A stretch of 64,000 bases of DNA from Sulfurimonas sp. (GTDB taxonomy: Bacteria; Campylobacterota; Campylobacteria; Campylobacterales; Sulfurimonadaceae), in assembly GCA_030949825.1 (NCBI GenBank), contig JAUZSC010000004.1, positions 1 through 64,000 on the forward strand, given 5' to 3'. The notes beneath the pieces are model-generated. The model did no database searches and had not been told where the DNA came from. It saw only the letters and a program-made list of their open reading frames with translations. The stretch's first letter is position 1. Every line of letters begins with the position of its first letter. Shown one piece after another: positions 9,547 through 18,493 of this stretch. A program made the translations under genes and the position numbers.

Positions 9547-9851
9547 ACTCTGTATAGCATATAACTTGAAGAGGTTACATACTATTAGAGGATAAAAGGA
9601 GTTAAGAATAGCGTTGCAATGATGATTAAAGTGTAAACTATACTGAAATTTAGACTTATTAGGTATTTTTTTCAGTTTGGAAGTACATTTAGTTGAATTT
9701 AGATTTTAGGAGACCGACAGACTCCTAGGAAATATGATAAGAAATAAAGGGTATTTAGATAACTTTAAAGATGAGAATCAATTTATGATGAAAATTAAGC
9801 AGATATATTTGAGAGATTTCAAAAAAATATTTTAAAATTAGGATTGGGGTA

Positions 9852-10157
9852 GTGTTTGGGGTTGTGCAGTGGTCTCAAAATGGTTTTAATATGTCCTATC
9901 TTCCAACATCAGACTTTGAAGCTAATTCCTTCTACTTTGCTATTGGAACATTAGCTTACAATCTATTTTTACTCTTCAAACAAATACTTGATAAAAGCCT
10001 ACAACACCATACCGTAAAGACAATTAGATATAAACTTTACAATATCGCAGGTAAGGTCATCTCTCATGCGAGAGAGACAGTACTTAAAGTTAATGAGCAG
10101 TTTATAGAACTGCTGCAAAATATTAGAGCTAAAGCTTATCAGATGAGTTTAGAATGA
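9852..10157 (+). pseudogene. IS1380-like transposase, C-terminal fragment
   Basis: About 100 codons read QWSQNGFNMSYLPTSDFEAN, then SFYFAIGTLAYNLFLLFKQI, RYKLYNIAGKVISHARETVL, the typical end of IS1380-family transposases. There is no N-terminal or catalytic part. It starts about 125 bases after IS1182 copy B. The intervening bases 9729-9851 hold only a short open stretch without recognisable content. Confidence 0.65.
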
Positions 10158-10364
10158 CTGAAATATATCAGAATAAAAATAAAAGCACCAATTTAAAAAT
10201 GCCTCTACTAAATCACTTGAGGATACTATTGTCTAAAAATCAGGAAATTAATCCAAAATCAACTAAATTTGAATATTTTAGAGGTAAAAATATGTAGCCT
10301 ATGATTTTATAGCCATAAATGGCATTTTTCTTTTAAAAAAATGTGAGAATCTTGTTATTTCTGA

Positions 10365-11100
10365 GTGTGGGATTTTTTATGGATTGATTTGGGTTTTACT
10401 GGAGATGGACAAATCTTCTCGTTTGATGCACTCTTAACTCAATCAAGTATTTTAAACACGATTAATGCTCAAGGGAATAAATACATAGCTAAACTCAAAG
10501 GTAATCAGAAAAATCTAAAACAAAAAGCTATTGAAACACTTGAGGCATTTGAGAGTGCAACTGATGTTTATGATAATGAGGAAGAATATCTTAATGAGAA
10601 TAATAAAAGAGTTAGTCGAACGGTAGAGATATATCAAAATAAGAGCTGTAATCATGTGATGCACCATGAGGTATTCAATAATATTCAATCGTTAATAAAA
10701 GTGACTAAAAAATTAATAGACCCTACAACAGGGGAATCTACACAGACAATACAATACTCAATGGCAAACTTTAAAACAAGTGCTCAAGATTTTCATGAAA
10801 AGATATTGCAACATTGGCGTGTTGAAACATATGCGGTGAACGAAGTGAGGAAATACTCTTGGGGTACACTATCATCTGGACATGTTGACTGAAGAAGATA
10901 AGTATATAGCCTACAAAGAGCCTTTTTCAATAGCTATTCTTAGAAGCTTTACTATCAATCTTTATCAAATATTTTTAAATGCCAATAAAGATAAAAAAGT
11001 TCTACCAACAGGAAAAACTACAATGGCTGAAATCAAAAGAAATTGCCTTTATCGAGATGATTTTACTGCTGGTTTGTTTGAGCAAGAAACTCTCACTTAA
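10365..11100 (+). pseudogene. ISAs1-family transposase, frame-broken fragment
   Basis: The first piece reads GDGQIFSFDALLTQ, then NKYIAKLKGNQKNLKQKAIE and LQHWRVET, the middle and late parts of ISAs1-type transposases. A frame change between about 10830 and 10880 leads to the final piece, YHLDMLTEEDKYIAYKEPF to GLFEQETLT, ending at 11098-11100. The N-terminal domain is absent. The fragment lies immediately upstream of the leuS operon and marks the right edge of the mobile-element region. Bases 10158-10364 before it show nothing I can assign. Confidence 0.72.
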
Positions 11101-11182
11101 GGTTTATTTTATATTTCATCGGATTTACCTATACTCACAGAGGGCTCTTTTAGCTTTCAGTCATCCCTTAAGATATTTTTTG

Positions 11183-11209
11183 TATAATCTTCTTAATTAA
11201 TTTTAAGGA
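11183..11209 (+). promoter_or_regulatory. Promoter and ribosome binding site of the leuS operon
   Basis: TATAAT at 11183-11188 is a perfect -10 hexamer with the T-rich preceding run usual in Campylobacterota and no clear -35. AAGGA at 11205-11209 is the ribosome binding site for the ATG at 11216. It is the first promoter after the IS remnants and probably drives the whole operon to mfd. Confidence 0.55.
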
Positions 11210-11215
11210 CTAGTA

Positions 11216-11554
11216 ATGGATTGGGGTAAAGTAATATACGTCTTTTTTTCTTTGATGAGTTTAACATCAATTGCAGGGTTTTTATACGAGCATAGTGCAA
11301 CGGCACTTTTTATGGCGGCGAGTTTAAATCTTGTTTCAACATTACTCAAAATTGGTGTAAGAAACTTACTCTCAGCAGAACTTCTAGCATCTTCACTTGT
11401 AGCAGACTTACACCTTATTCCAGCATTTATTTACCTTGAACTTGCAGGAAACTTAGAATGGGCGATTGCCTTAACATTGGGAGCTTTACTTGCAAACCTT
11501 TTTTCAGTTGGTTTGCTTTATGTTGAAAGCTTAAAATCAAGAGAAGAGTATTAA
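11216..11554 (+). CDS. DUF6394 family membrane protein
   Basis: A 112-residue inner-membrane protein starting [20 protein letters not shown] with three to four hydrophobic segments (about 5-22, 28-45, 55-75, 80-102) and a charged tail ending SREEY. It matches the DUF6394 family, commonly encoded beside leuS in Campylobacterota. Its function is unknown. It ends two bases before the leuS start, so the two are probably co-translated. Confidence 0.85.
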   Translation: MDWGKVIYVFFSLMSLTSIAGFLYEHSATALFMAASLNLVSTLLKIGVRNLLSAELLASSLVADLHLIPAFIYLELAGNLEWAIALTLGALLANLFSVGLLYVESLKSREEY

Positions 11555-11556
11555 CT

Positions 11557-14007
11557 TTGGACTATAACGCAAAAACAATAGAAAAAAAATGGCAAAATTA
11601 TTGGAAAGAAAACGATAGTTTTGAAGCGAGTGAAGATTTCACAAAAGATAAAAAATACATTTTAAGTATGTTTCCATTTCCAAGTGGTCGTTTACACATG
11701 GGGCATGTAAGAAACTACTCTATAAGCGATGCACTTGCGCGTTACTACAGACAGCAAGGCAAAAATGTACTCCATCCCATAGGCTTTGACAGCTTTGGAA
11801 TGCCTGCTGAAAATGCAGCTATAAAGAATGGTTCACATCCTAAGGGCTGGACTTATGATAACATAGACTATATGAAAAATGAGTTTTACTCGCTAGGTTT
11901 TTCTTTTTCTCGTAAGCGTGAAATGGCAACAAGTGATGAGCTTTACACAAAGTTTGAACAATCTTTTATTATCGATATGTATGAAAAAGGTTTACTCTAC
12001 CGTGAAAAAGGTCTGCTTAACTGGTGCCCAAATGACCAAACAGTTTTAGCGAATGAACAAGTAATCGATGGATGCTGTTGGAGATGCGATACTCCCGTAG
12101 TTAAAAAAGATATGAATCAGTACTATTTTAAAATTACAAAATATGCAGATGAACTTATAGCCGATTTGAAAAAGCTTGAAAATGGCTGGCCAAAACAAGT
12201 TTTAACGATGCAAGATAACTGGATAGGAAAATCAAATGGTTTAGCCTTTGATTTGTTCTTTGATGAAGATTCAAAAGCAAAGCTAGATGCTACATTTAAG
12301 AGTTTTGATGTTTTTACAACACGACCTGATACTATTTATGGAGTTTCATACACTGCTTTAGCACCAGAACACGCTATTGTGACATATATGATTGAAAACA
12401 AACTTTTAAGTGAAGATGTAATTGCCCAAATAAATAAAATGAAAGCCACTTCTTCAATTGACAGACAAAAAGAAAAATCAGGTATTTCACTTGATTTAAA
12501 TGTTGTTCATCCATTAACAGGAAAATCTATCCCTGTTTGGATAGCAAACTTTGTTCTGATGGACTACGGCTCAGGTGCTGTTATGGCAGTTCCTGCTCAT
12601 GATGATAGAGATTATGATTTTGCAAAGAAGTATGACTTAGAGATTAACGCTGTTATAAAACCTTTTGAGGGTGAAGCAGATGCTGACAAGGCATACACTG
12701 AGGTTGGAGAACTTTTTAACTCGCAAGAATTTGATGGAATGAACTCTAAAAAATCTCAATACAACATCATTAAAATGTTTGAAGAAAAAGAGATTGGTAA
12801 AAAAACCACAAACTACAAACTAAAAGACTGGGGAGTTTCGCGCCAACGTTATTGGGGTGCTCCGATTCCTTTTGTTCACTGTGATACATGTGGTCTTGTT
12901 ATGGAGAAAAAAGAAAATCTTCCTATCGCGCTTCCCGATGATGTTGAGATTACAGGTGAGGGGAACCCACTTGAAAATCATCCAAGGTGGAAACATTGTG
13001 CGTGTCCAAGTTGTGGTAAAGACGCGATTCGTGAAACAGATACTATGGATACTTTTGTAGAGTCATCGTGGTACTTTTTACGATTTTGTGCATCGCCTGC
13101 AACCTTAGAAAAAGCAGCTTTCACCCAAGATGAGATAAAATACTGGATGGGTGTTGATCATTACATCGGTGGGATTGAACATGCAGTTTTACACCTTTTA
13201 TACGCAAGGTTTTTTACAAAAGTTTTTCGTGATTTAGGTTACTTAGATTTTGATGAACCTTTTGATAACTTACTTACACAAGGAATGGTTTTAAAAGATG
13301 GTTCTAAGATGTCTAAGTCTAAGGGAAACACAGTCGACCCAGATGCAATCATCGCTAAATACGGAGCAGATACAGCAAGGTTGTTTATACTTTTTGCAGC
13401 ACCTCCAACACAAGAGTTAGAATGGAACGACAGTGGAGTTGAGGGGTCTTTTAAATTTATTAAGAGATTTTATGACAGAAGCTCAAACATAGTTGCTTGT
13501 GAGAGTATTCCAAGTATTGAACATTCTACTCTAAGTAAGGAAGAAAAATTCGCTAGGAAAAAAGTTTATGAAGCTTTAGTCCGTGCAAATGAAGTCTATG
13601 AGAAAAAACATACATTCAACACGATGATAGCAGGTGTAATGGAGGCTATGAACGCTTTAAATACGCAAAGTAACGCAGATGTATGGTCTGAGGGTTACTG
13701 GATTTTAAGCTCAATCATGGAACCAATTATTCCTCATGTTGCACATGAAATTAGTGGAGAATATTTTGGATTAAAAAACCTGAGTGCTCAAGTAGTTTTA
13801 GAAGAGGTGTTTGTGCAAGACAGTGTAACACTAGGTGTTTCTATTAACGGAAAACGAAGAGCTGAAATAGAAGTTGCTACGGGTGAGACTAAAGAAAATA
13901 TTATCGCACTTGCTAAAGATGCTGCTTCAAAATGGTTAGAGGATAAAACAATAGTTAAAGAGATTCTCGTACCAAATAAACTTGTAAATATTGTAGTAAA
14001 GGGCTAA
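11557..14007 (+). CDS. leuS: Leucyl-tRNA synthetase
   Basis: An 816-residue class I aminoacyl-tRNA synthetase charging tRNA-Leu. The HIGH-type motif is HMGHVRN at residues 47-53 and KMSKS is at 584-588. Between them lie the CP1 editing domain ([21 protein letters not shown]) and zinc-binding cysteines ([12 protein letters not shown], later CDTCG and CPSCG). The C-terminal anticodon-binding domain ends with the LeuRS tail [18 protein letters not shown]. The start is TTG at 11557, two bases after the stop of the DUF6394 gene, so translation coupling is likely. The length is normal for the bacterial enzyme. It heads the conserved leuS-lptE-folC-csd-ccmA-mfd order. Confidence 0.97.
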   Translation: MDYNAKTIEKKWQNYWKENDSFEASEDFTKDKKYILSMFPFPSGRLHMGHVRNYSISDALARYYRQQGKNVLHPIGFDSFGMPAENAAIKNGSHPKGWTYDNIDYMKNEFYSLGFSFSRKREMATSDELYTKFEQSFIIDMYEKGLLYREKGLLNWCPNDQTVLANEQVIDGCCWRCDTPVVKKDMNQYYFKITKYADELIADLKKLENGWPKQVLTMQDNWIGKSNGLAFDLFFDEDSKAKLDATFKSFDVFTTRPDTIYGVSYTALAPEHAIVTYMIENKLLSEDVIAQINKMKATSSIDRQKEKSGISLDLNVVHPLTGKSIPVWIANFVLMDYGSGAVMAVPAHDDRDYDFAKKYDLEINAVIKPFEGEADADKAYTEVGELFNSQEFDGMNSKKSQYNIIKMFEEKEIGKKTTNYKLKDWGVSRQRYWGAPIPFVHCDTCGLVMEKKENLPIALPDDVEITGEGNPLENHPRWKHCACPSCGKDAIRETDTMDTFVESSWYFLRFCASPATLEKAAFTQDEIKYWMGVDHYIGGIEHAVLHLLYARFFTKVFRDLGYLDFDEPFDNLLTQGMVLKDGSKMSKSKGNTVDPDAIIAKYGADTARLFILFAAPPTQELEWNDSGVEGSFKFIKRFYDRSSNIVACESIPSIEHSTLSKEEKFARKKVYEALVRANEVYEKKHTFNTMIAGVMEAMNALNTQSNADVWSEGYWILSSIMEPIIPHVAHEISGEYFGLKNLSAQVVLEEVFVQDSVTLGVSINGKRRAEIEVATGETKENIIALAKDAASKWLEDKTIVKEILVPNKLVNIVVKG

Positions 14008-14010
14008 AAA

Positions 14011-14526
14011 ATGAGAAATATTTTAATCATTTTAATCATGCTTCTTTTAACTGGCTGTGGTTATACTCCAAGTGCAAAGCATTCGCGTGCTGTTGTAGGT
14101 GAAAAAATAAGTACAAGTATCGTTATCTCAATGGTAGATCCTGAAAATACAGTTATCATTAAAGATGGTGTAGATGCAGCAGTTATTGAAGTTTTTCATG
14201 CTTCATTAGTTAGTAAAGTAGAATCTACAACACATTTAACACTTACTTTATCTAATCCATCTTACGCGCCTATTCAATACGATGCTGATGGTTTTGTAGT
14301 CTCTTATCGAACTACGATTAACTTAGGGATTACACGAAGTACTCAAGGTGAAGATTCTAAAAATTATAATGCTCGAGGTACCTATGACTTTAGTATTCGG
14401 GCGAATGCTATTATTTCAGATAAGCAAAGATTTGACGCTATTAAATTTAGTGCAAGCAAGGCGATTAAGTCTTTTGTAGCGCAAGTATCAGCAGAAGGTG
14501 CACGAACTAAAAGGGGTGAGACATGA
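14011..14526 (+). CDS. lptE: LptE-like LPS-assembly lipoprotein
   Basis: A 171-residue outer-membrane lipoprotein. The N-terminus is a lipoprotein signal with lipobox LLTGC and the lipidated Cys at residue 16. The mature part is a small alpha/beta domain with no enzyme motif. LptE proteins plug the LptD barrel during LPS insertion. Sequence similarity in this family is weak, so the call rests mainly on the lipobox, size and place between leuS and folC, the same as the H. pylori lptE-like gene. It starts 3 bases after leuS and overlaps the next gene by 4 bases. Confidence 0.75.
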   Translation: MRNILIILIMLLLTGCGYTPSAKHSRAVVGEKISTSIVISMVDPENTVIIKDGVDAAVIEVFHASLVSKVESTTHLTLTLSNPSYAPIQYDADGFVVSYRTTINLGITRSTQGEDSKNYNARGTYDFSIRANAIISDKQRFDAIKFSASKAIKSFVAQVSAEGARTKRGET

Positions 14527-16070
14527 CAATTCAAAGTATAATAAAAAAAGCGATTAAAAGACTTGAACTCGAAGGAAAACTTTTAACTCCAGACTTTTAC
14601 GCAGAAGCTTTTTGTAAAGAAGCACAAAAAGCTGGGATGATGACCGAGGACTGTAACCATGTTGCGCAAGCCTCTAAAACTATGAGTGCAGATCTTCAAA
14701 AAGAGATAATAACTTATAGAGTTAAAACAATGAAAGAGCTGAGCCGTTTTTTAATTTCAAAGTTGAACAGAACGAGTCCTGTAAAGTCAGCCGAGATACT
14801 TGAGTCGCAAAGTGTTCTTCTTAAAAGGATTTTGCAAGTAGTTGAAGTACTTCACAACAAAGAAGCGAGTGATTTAGCAAAAAAATCACAAGAACTTTTA
14901 AAAACAATGCCAAAGGCAAGTCAAATTGATCAATTTAGACAGCTTTGGGTAAATTTTCTAACAACATACGATGATACATTTTTACAAAATTTAAGTGATT
15001 TTGGTACAATAGATACGAAAAATTTAAAAGAAAGTATAGAAAATTTAAACATAGAGTCTTCGGGTGAAGTCCATATAAGTGGAAATATAAACCTGTCAAA
15101 AATCTCTTCGCTTTTAGTAGCATCGTTAGTTCCTTCAATCGCTTCAAGCGTGAATGACACCATCGCGAGTGTGAGCCAAAAAATAAAAAAAGACCCATCA
15201 CTTTTAGATACTCCGAGCATGGCAGATGAAATCAAGTCAGCTATATCATTTAGAATTGCACTTGACAAAGACAGCGTTAAAGAGATGGTCGAGTCTATTG
15301 ACGGTGTTTTAGATAAGTTATCGCTTCGTCTTATAGACATGATAGAAAAGTCTGACAACTCAACAGTTGAGATACAGAAAATAAAGATAGACCTAGAATC
15401 TTATAATGAAGAAGATACTACAAACTTTAAAATTGCACATAAAAAACTCTTTACTATTGCCTTAGCCTTAGAAGAAAATACACAACTTTTGAGTAAAGAT
15501 TTAAAAGATCATAGTGGAGAAGTGGATAAGTTAGCTGTTAAAATAAAAAATCTTGAAAAAGAACTTGAAGCGGCTAAACAAGATTCAAAAGAAGACTTCT
15601 TAACAAAGCTTTACAATAGACGAGCACTTGATGAGCATTTAGAATTAAAAGAAGCAGAGTTTAAAAGATATGGACATAACTTCTCAATCATTATGTTTGA
15701 TTTAGATAAATTTAAAGATGTAAATGACAACTACGGACACGATGCTGGAGATGCAGTGCTAGCCGCATTTGCTAAAATTATTAAAGATGAAGCGAGAGAA
15801 GTAGATATCATTGGTCGTTTCGGTGGTGAAGAATTTATGGCAGTTTTAAGTGCAACTGATACTAAGGGTGGTGTAATTTTTGCTGAAAAAGTTAGGCGTC
15901 ATGTAGAAAAAGCAAAATTTATGTACAAAAAAGAAAGAATCCATGTAACGGTGAGTTCTGGAGTTTCTGAGAGAAAAAAACATATTTCAGTTCAAGCAGT
16001 TGCAAACTCTGCTGATGAGTACCTTTATAAAGCAAAAAATAGTGGACGAAATAAAGTTGCTTATAAATAA
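14523..16070 (+). CDS. Diguanylate cyclase (GGDEF domain protein)
   Basis: A 515-residue cytoplasmic protein that should make cyclic di-GMP. Residues 1-~330 are a helical region of unknown fold, with a coiled coil at about 325-355 just before the catalytic domain. The GGDEF domain begins at DFLTKLYNRRALDEHL (about 359) and has the metal-binding FDLDKFKDVND and the active-site GGEEF at 434-438. No clear RxxD inhibitory site precedes the active site. There are no membrane segments. It overlaps lptE by 4 bases and lies 2 bases before folC, so it is an operon member rather than a separate unit. Confidence 0.9.
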   Translation: MTIQSIIKKAIKRLELEGKLLTPDFYAEAFCKEAQKAGMMTEDCNHVAQASKTMSADLQKEIITYRVKTMKELSRFLISKLNRTSPVKSAEILESQSVLLKRILQVVEVLHNKEASDLAKKSQELLKTMPKASQIDQFRQLWVNFLTTYDDTFLQNLSDFGTIDTKNLKESIENLNIESSGEVHISGNINLSKISSLLVASLVPSIASSVNDTIASVSQKIKKDPSLLDTPSMADEIKSAISFRIALDKDSVKEMVESIDGVLDKLSLRLIDMIEKSDNSTVEIQKIKIDLESYNEEDTTNFKIAHKKLFTIALALEENTQLLSKDLKDHSGEVDKLAVKIKNLEKELEAAKQDSKEDFLTKLYNRRALDEHLELKEAEFKRYGHNFSIIMFDLDKFKDVNDNYGHDAGDAVLAAFAKIIKDEAREVDIIGRFGGEEFMAVLSATDTKGGVIFAEKVRRHVEKAKFMYKKERIHVTVSSGVSERKKHISVQAVANSADEYLYKAKNSGRNKVAYK

Positions 16071-16072
16071 AC

Positions 16073-17221
16073 ATGACACTAAGTGAGTTTTTAGAAGAAA
16101 AACCTTTGTACTATGCAAAGATAGATTATAAGCGTATGCCGCGTGTCTATAAAAAAATAAAAGAACACTTTTGTTGTTCTAAAATTATTCATCTAGTGGG
16201 AACAAACGGAAAAGGAACGACAGGACGATTTCTTGCATCTGCGCTGTATAAGCTTGGATATAAAGTAGGACATTATACCTCTCCTCACATTATAAACTTT
16301 AATGAAAGAATTTGGCTCAATGGACAAATAGTATCAGGTTCACTTTTAGAATCTTCGCATCAAAAACTTCAAAAACTTTTAACAAAAAAAGATGCGGAGT
16401 CTCTTTCATTTTTTGAGTACACAACATTTTTAGCAATGCTTGTGTTTAACGATTGTGAATACATTGTTCTTGAGGCAGGTCTAGGTGGAGAACATGATGC
16501 AACAGCTGTATTTCCTAAGAATTTAACACTTGTTACACCTATTTCTTATGATCATGAAGCATTTTTGGGGAGCACTATTGAGTCTATTGCTACAGAGAAA
16601 TTAAATGCAATCCAAAACAATGCGATTCTTGCTCTACAAGAATATACAGAGGTCTATGAAGTAGCAAAAAATTTAGCTAGAAAAAAGAATTTAAACATCA
16701 GTAAAATTTCTGAATATATTAAAACTTCAGATGAAGCTAAAATACAAAAAATATCAAAGAGATTATCACTTGTTTTATATTTGAGTGAAAATTTAAAACT
16801 TAGCATAGCGTGTTTGAATTTTTTAAATATAGACTATGATGTAGAACACTTTGATAATGCTCGTTTATTTGGAAGATTAACTTCACTCAATGAAAATATT
16901 ATTATTGATGTTGGGCATAACCCACTAGCAGCGCATAGTATCAAGAAAGCTTTAGAACCTCAAAAATATATTCTAGTTTATAATACATACGAGGATAAGG
17001 ATTATTTCACAATATTGGACATTTTAAAGCCAATTATTGAGCATCTTGAAATTATAGACATAGATGATAAAAGAATAGAAAAAGAAGACAAACTTCAAAA
17101 GGTTTTAACCGATTTAAAGATAAAATACAAGCCATTTAAAAAGCATCAAGAAAGCAAAAAATATTTAGTTTTCGGCTCATTTAAAGTAGTTGAAAAGTTT
17201 TTAAAGGTATACGATGAATAG
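16073..17221 (+). CDS. folC: Dihydrofolate/folylpolyglutamate synthase
   Basis: A 382-residue Mur-ligase-like enzyme that adds glutamate to dihydropteroate and to folates. The P-loop is GTNGKGTT at 43-50, and other family motifs are HYTSPHI, LEAGLGGEHDAT and the C-terminal IIDVGHNPLAA. The protein is slightly shorter than E. coli FolC, as in other Campylobacterota. It overlaps the next gene by 8 bases. The gene order matches H. pylori folC before csd2/csd1. Confidence 0.93.
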   Translation: MTLSEFLEEKPLYYAKIDYKRMPRVYKKIKEHFCCSKIIHLVGTNGKGTTGRFLASALYKLGYKVGHYTSPHIINFNERIWLNGQIVSGSLLESSHQKLQKLLTKKDAESLSFFEYTTFLAMLVFNDCEYIVLEAGLGGEHDATAVFPKNLTLVTPISYDHEAFLGSTIESIATEKLNAIQNNAILALQEYTEVYEVAKNLARKKNLNISKISEYIKTSDEAKIQKISKRLSLVLYLSENLKLSIACLNFLNIDYDVEHFDNARLFGRLTSLNENIIIDVGHNPLAAHSIKKALEPQKYILVYNTYEDKDYFTILDILKPIIEHLEIIDIDDKRIEKEDKLQKVLTDLKIKYKPFKKHQESKKYLVFGSFKVVEKFLKVYDE

Positions 17222-18170
17222 TCATTTTACAGTTACAATACATGATGATAATGGTGTGAAACAATATAACTTACATAATTTTGTTAAAAAAGCCATTTTG
17301 TATATGATTGTGTTTTTAGGCTTTATTGCTATAGTTTCTGTTGGTGTTATCCTTTATTTAAATAACACAGTTGATAATATTGAAGTAAAACGCTTGGCTG
17401 AGCAAAAAAACTATGTACAGTTACAAGATACAAACAAAAAGTTAAAAGAAAATATTTTAGGTGCTCAAGATAAATTACAAGACAAGAAAAAAGAGTTAGA
17501 TAAAATCTCAGATTCTATAGCAGAAATAGAATCTCTTATGGGAATTTCACCTGTTGAGGACATTCCTTTACAAGAAAGAGTAGATATTGCAAAATTAAAT
17601 TCTAAAGATATGGCTACGCTTTTACAATTTATTCCAAGTGGCTCTCCTGTTCCTTACCGAGGAATTACAAGTAAGTACGGTTACCGTATGCATCCAAAAC
17701 TAAAAAGACGAGAGTTTCATCGTGGCACAGATATGAAAGCTAAGATGAAGACACCGGTGTATGCCACAGCAGATGCAATGGTGGAATATGCGGGGTATCA
17801 TAAAAAAAGTGGTTATGGAAGACTTGTGATTTTAAAGCATAACTACGGATTTAAAACATTATACGGTCATTTAAACAAAGTTGTGATAAAATCAGGTACA
17901 TTTGTACGCAAGGGTGATTTAATAGCATACACTGGAAATACGGGCATGAGTAATGGACCGCATTTACATTATGAAGTACGCTTTATGACACGACCAGTAA
18001 ATCCATTTTGGTTTATAAAATGGAATGCAAAAAATTATAATGAGATATTTAAAAAGGAAAAGAAAATACCATGGCAATCTTTAATAACGGCGACAGCCAA
18101 CATCAGAGTACTAAATCCGACTCAAGCACAACCATCATCACTGTTGGAGCGTCCATCAAAGGTGAAATGA
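17214..18170 (+). CDS. M23-family peptidoglycan endopeptidase, Csd1/Csd2-like
   Basis: A 318-residue membrane-anchored periplasmic peptidase. A single transmembrane helix is at about 27-49 and a coiled coil at 55-105. The LytM/M23 domain spans about 150-265 with zinc ligands H169 and D173 in FHRGTD and HLH at 250-252, plus YGHLN. The catalytic set is complete. In H. pylori two such proteins, Csd1 and Csd2, trim cross-links to give helical shape and are encoded next to the bactofilin ccmA; here a single M23 gene takes that place. Its last 100 bases overlap the bactofilin gene in another frame. Confidence 0.88.
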   Translation: MNSHFTVTIHDDNGVKQYNLHNFVKKAILYMIVFLGFIAIVSVGVILYLNNTVDNIEVKRLAEQKNYVQLQDTNKKLKENILGAQDKLQDKKKELDKISDSIAEIESLMGISPVEDIPLQERVDIAKLNSKDMATLLQFIPSGSPVPYRGITSKYGYRMHPKLKRREFHRGTDMKAKMKTPVYATADAMVEYAGYHKKSGYGRLVILKHNYGFKTLYGHLNKVVIKSGTFVRKGDLIAYTGNTGMSNGPHLHYEVRFMTRPVNPFWFIKWNAKNYNEIFKKEKKIPWQSLITATANIRVLNPTQAQPSSLLERPSKVK

Positions 18171-18478
18171 TTCTTTCTTGCAACCTGTATGTAGATGGAG
18201 AATTTGAAGGAACAATTAATTCTCAAAATGAGATTAATATTGGTAAGCATGGGCATATAAAAGGCGATGTGACTACAAAAAGACTTGTTGTTCAAGGTTT
18301 TGTTGAGGGTAGTATTAATGCTGATAAGGTAGAGATTAAATCTGCTGGACGGGTAAGTGGGACTATCGAGTCGGCTGAGCTTATCATCGAGTCTAAGGGT
18401 ATTTTCGAGGGTAATAGTGTTGTAAAAGATTTAAAAGCACTTCCTGAGCGCAAAAAAGCACAAATATCAAAATCTTAG
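18071..18478 (+). CDS. ccmA: Bactofilin (CcmA-like cell-shape protein)
   Basis: A 135-residue cytoskeletal protein. Residues about 27-115 form the right-handed beta-helix of bactofilins: repeated beta strands such as IKGEMILSCNLYVDGEFEGT, HIKGDVTTKRLVVQGFVEGS and AGRVSGTIESAELII. The tails are short and polar. The start at 18071 lies inside the M23 gene and has an AGGAAAAG ribosome binding site. A long overlap between csd1 and ccmA is also known in H. pylori. The protein probably scaffolds the peptidase encoded just upstream. Confidence 0.92.
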   Translation: MAIFNNGDSQHQSTKSDSSTTIITVGASIKGEMILSCNLYVDGEFEGTINSQNEINIGKHGHIKGDVTTKRLVVQGFVEGSINADKVEIKSAGRVSGTIESAELIIESKGIFEGNSVVKDLKALPERKKAQISKS

Positions 18479-18493
18479 AGTACTAAAAAACGA

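Larger units (their letters stand above)
6900..9595 (+). pseudogene. IS1182-family transposase, interrupted copy
   Basis: The first ~437 codons are identical in protein sequence to the intact transposase at 3768-5123. At 8212 the IS3-family element splits the gene after GEWSLL, giving a false ending (YTAPRKTNNIF, stop at 8246). The remaining codons resume after the insert at 9552 and finish at TAA 9593-9595. The gene can give only a truncated protein that lacks the last dozen or so residues; the STVEPVFG catalytic region is still present, so loss of activity is likely but not certain. Confidence 0.88.
6815..9724 (+). mobile_element. IS1182-family insertion sequence, copy B, split by an IS3-family element
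   Basis: The ends are the same as copy A (GAGTCTGTCGG at 6815; CCGACAGACTC ending at 9724), with CTAG at 6811-6814 and 9725-9728. Removing the nested IS3-family element (1335 bp) and one 5-bp duplicated target leaves exactly 1570 bp, the length of copy A. The orientation is opposite to copy A, so the two form a long inverted repeat around 5209-6814. Confidence 0.9.
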
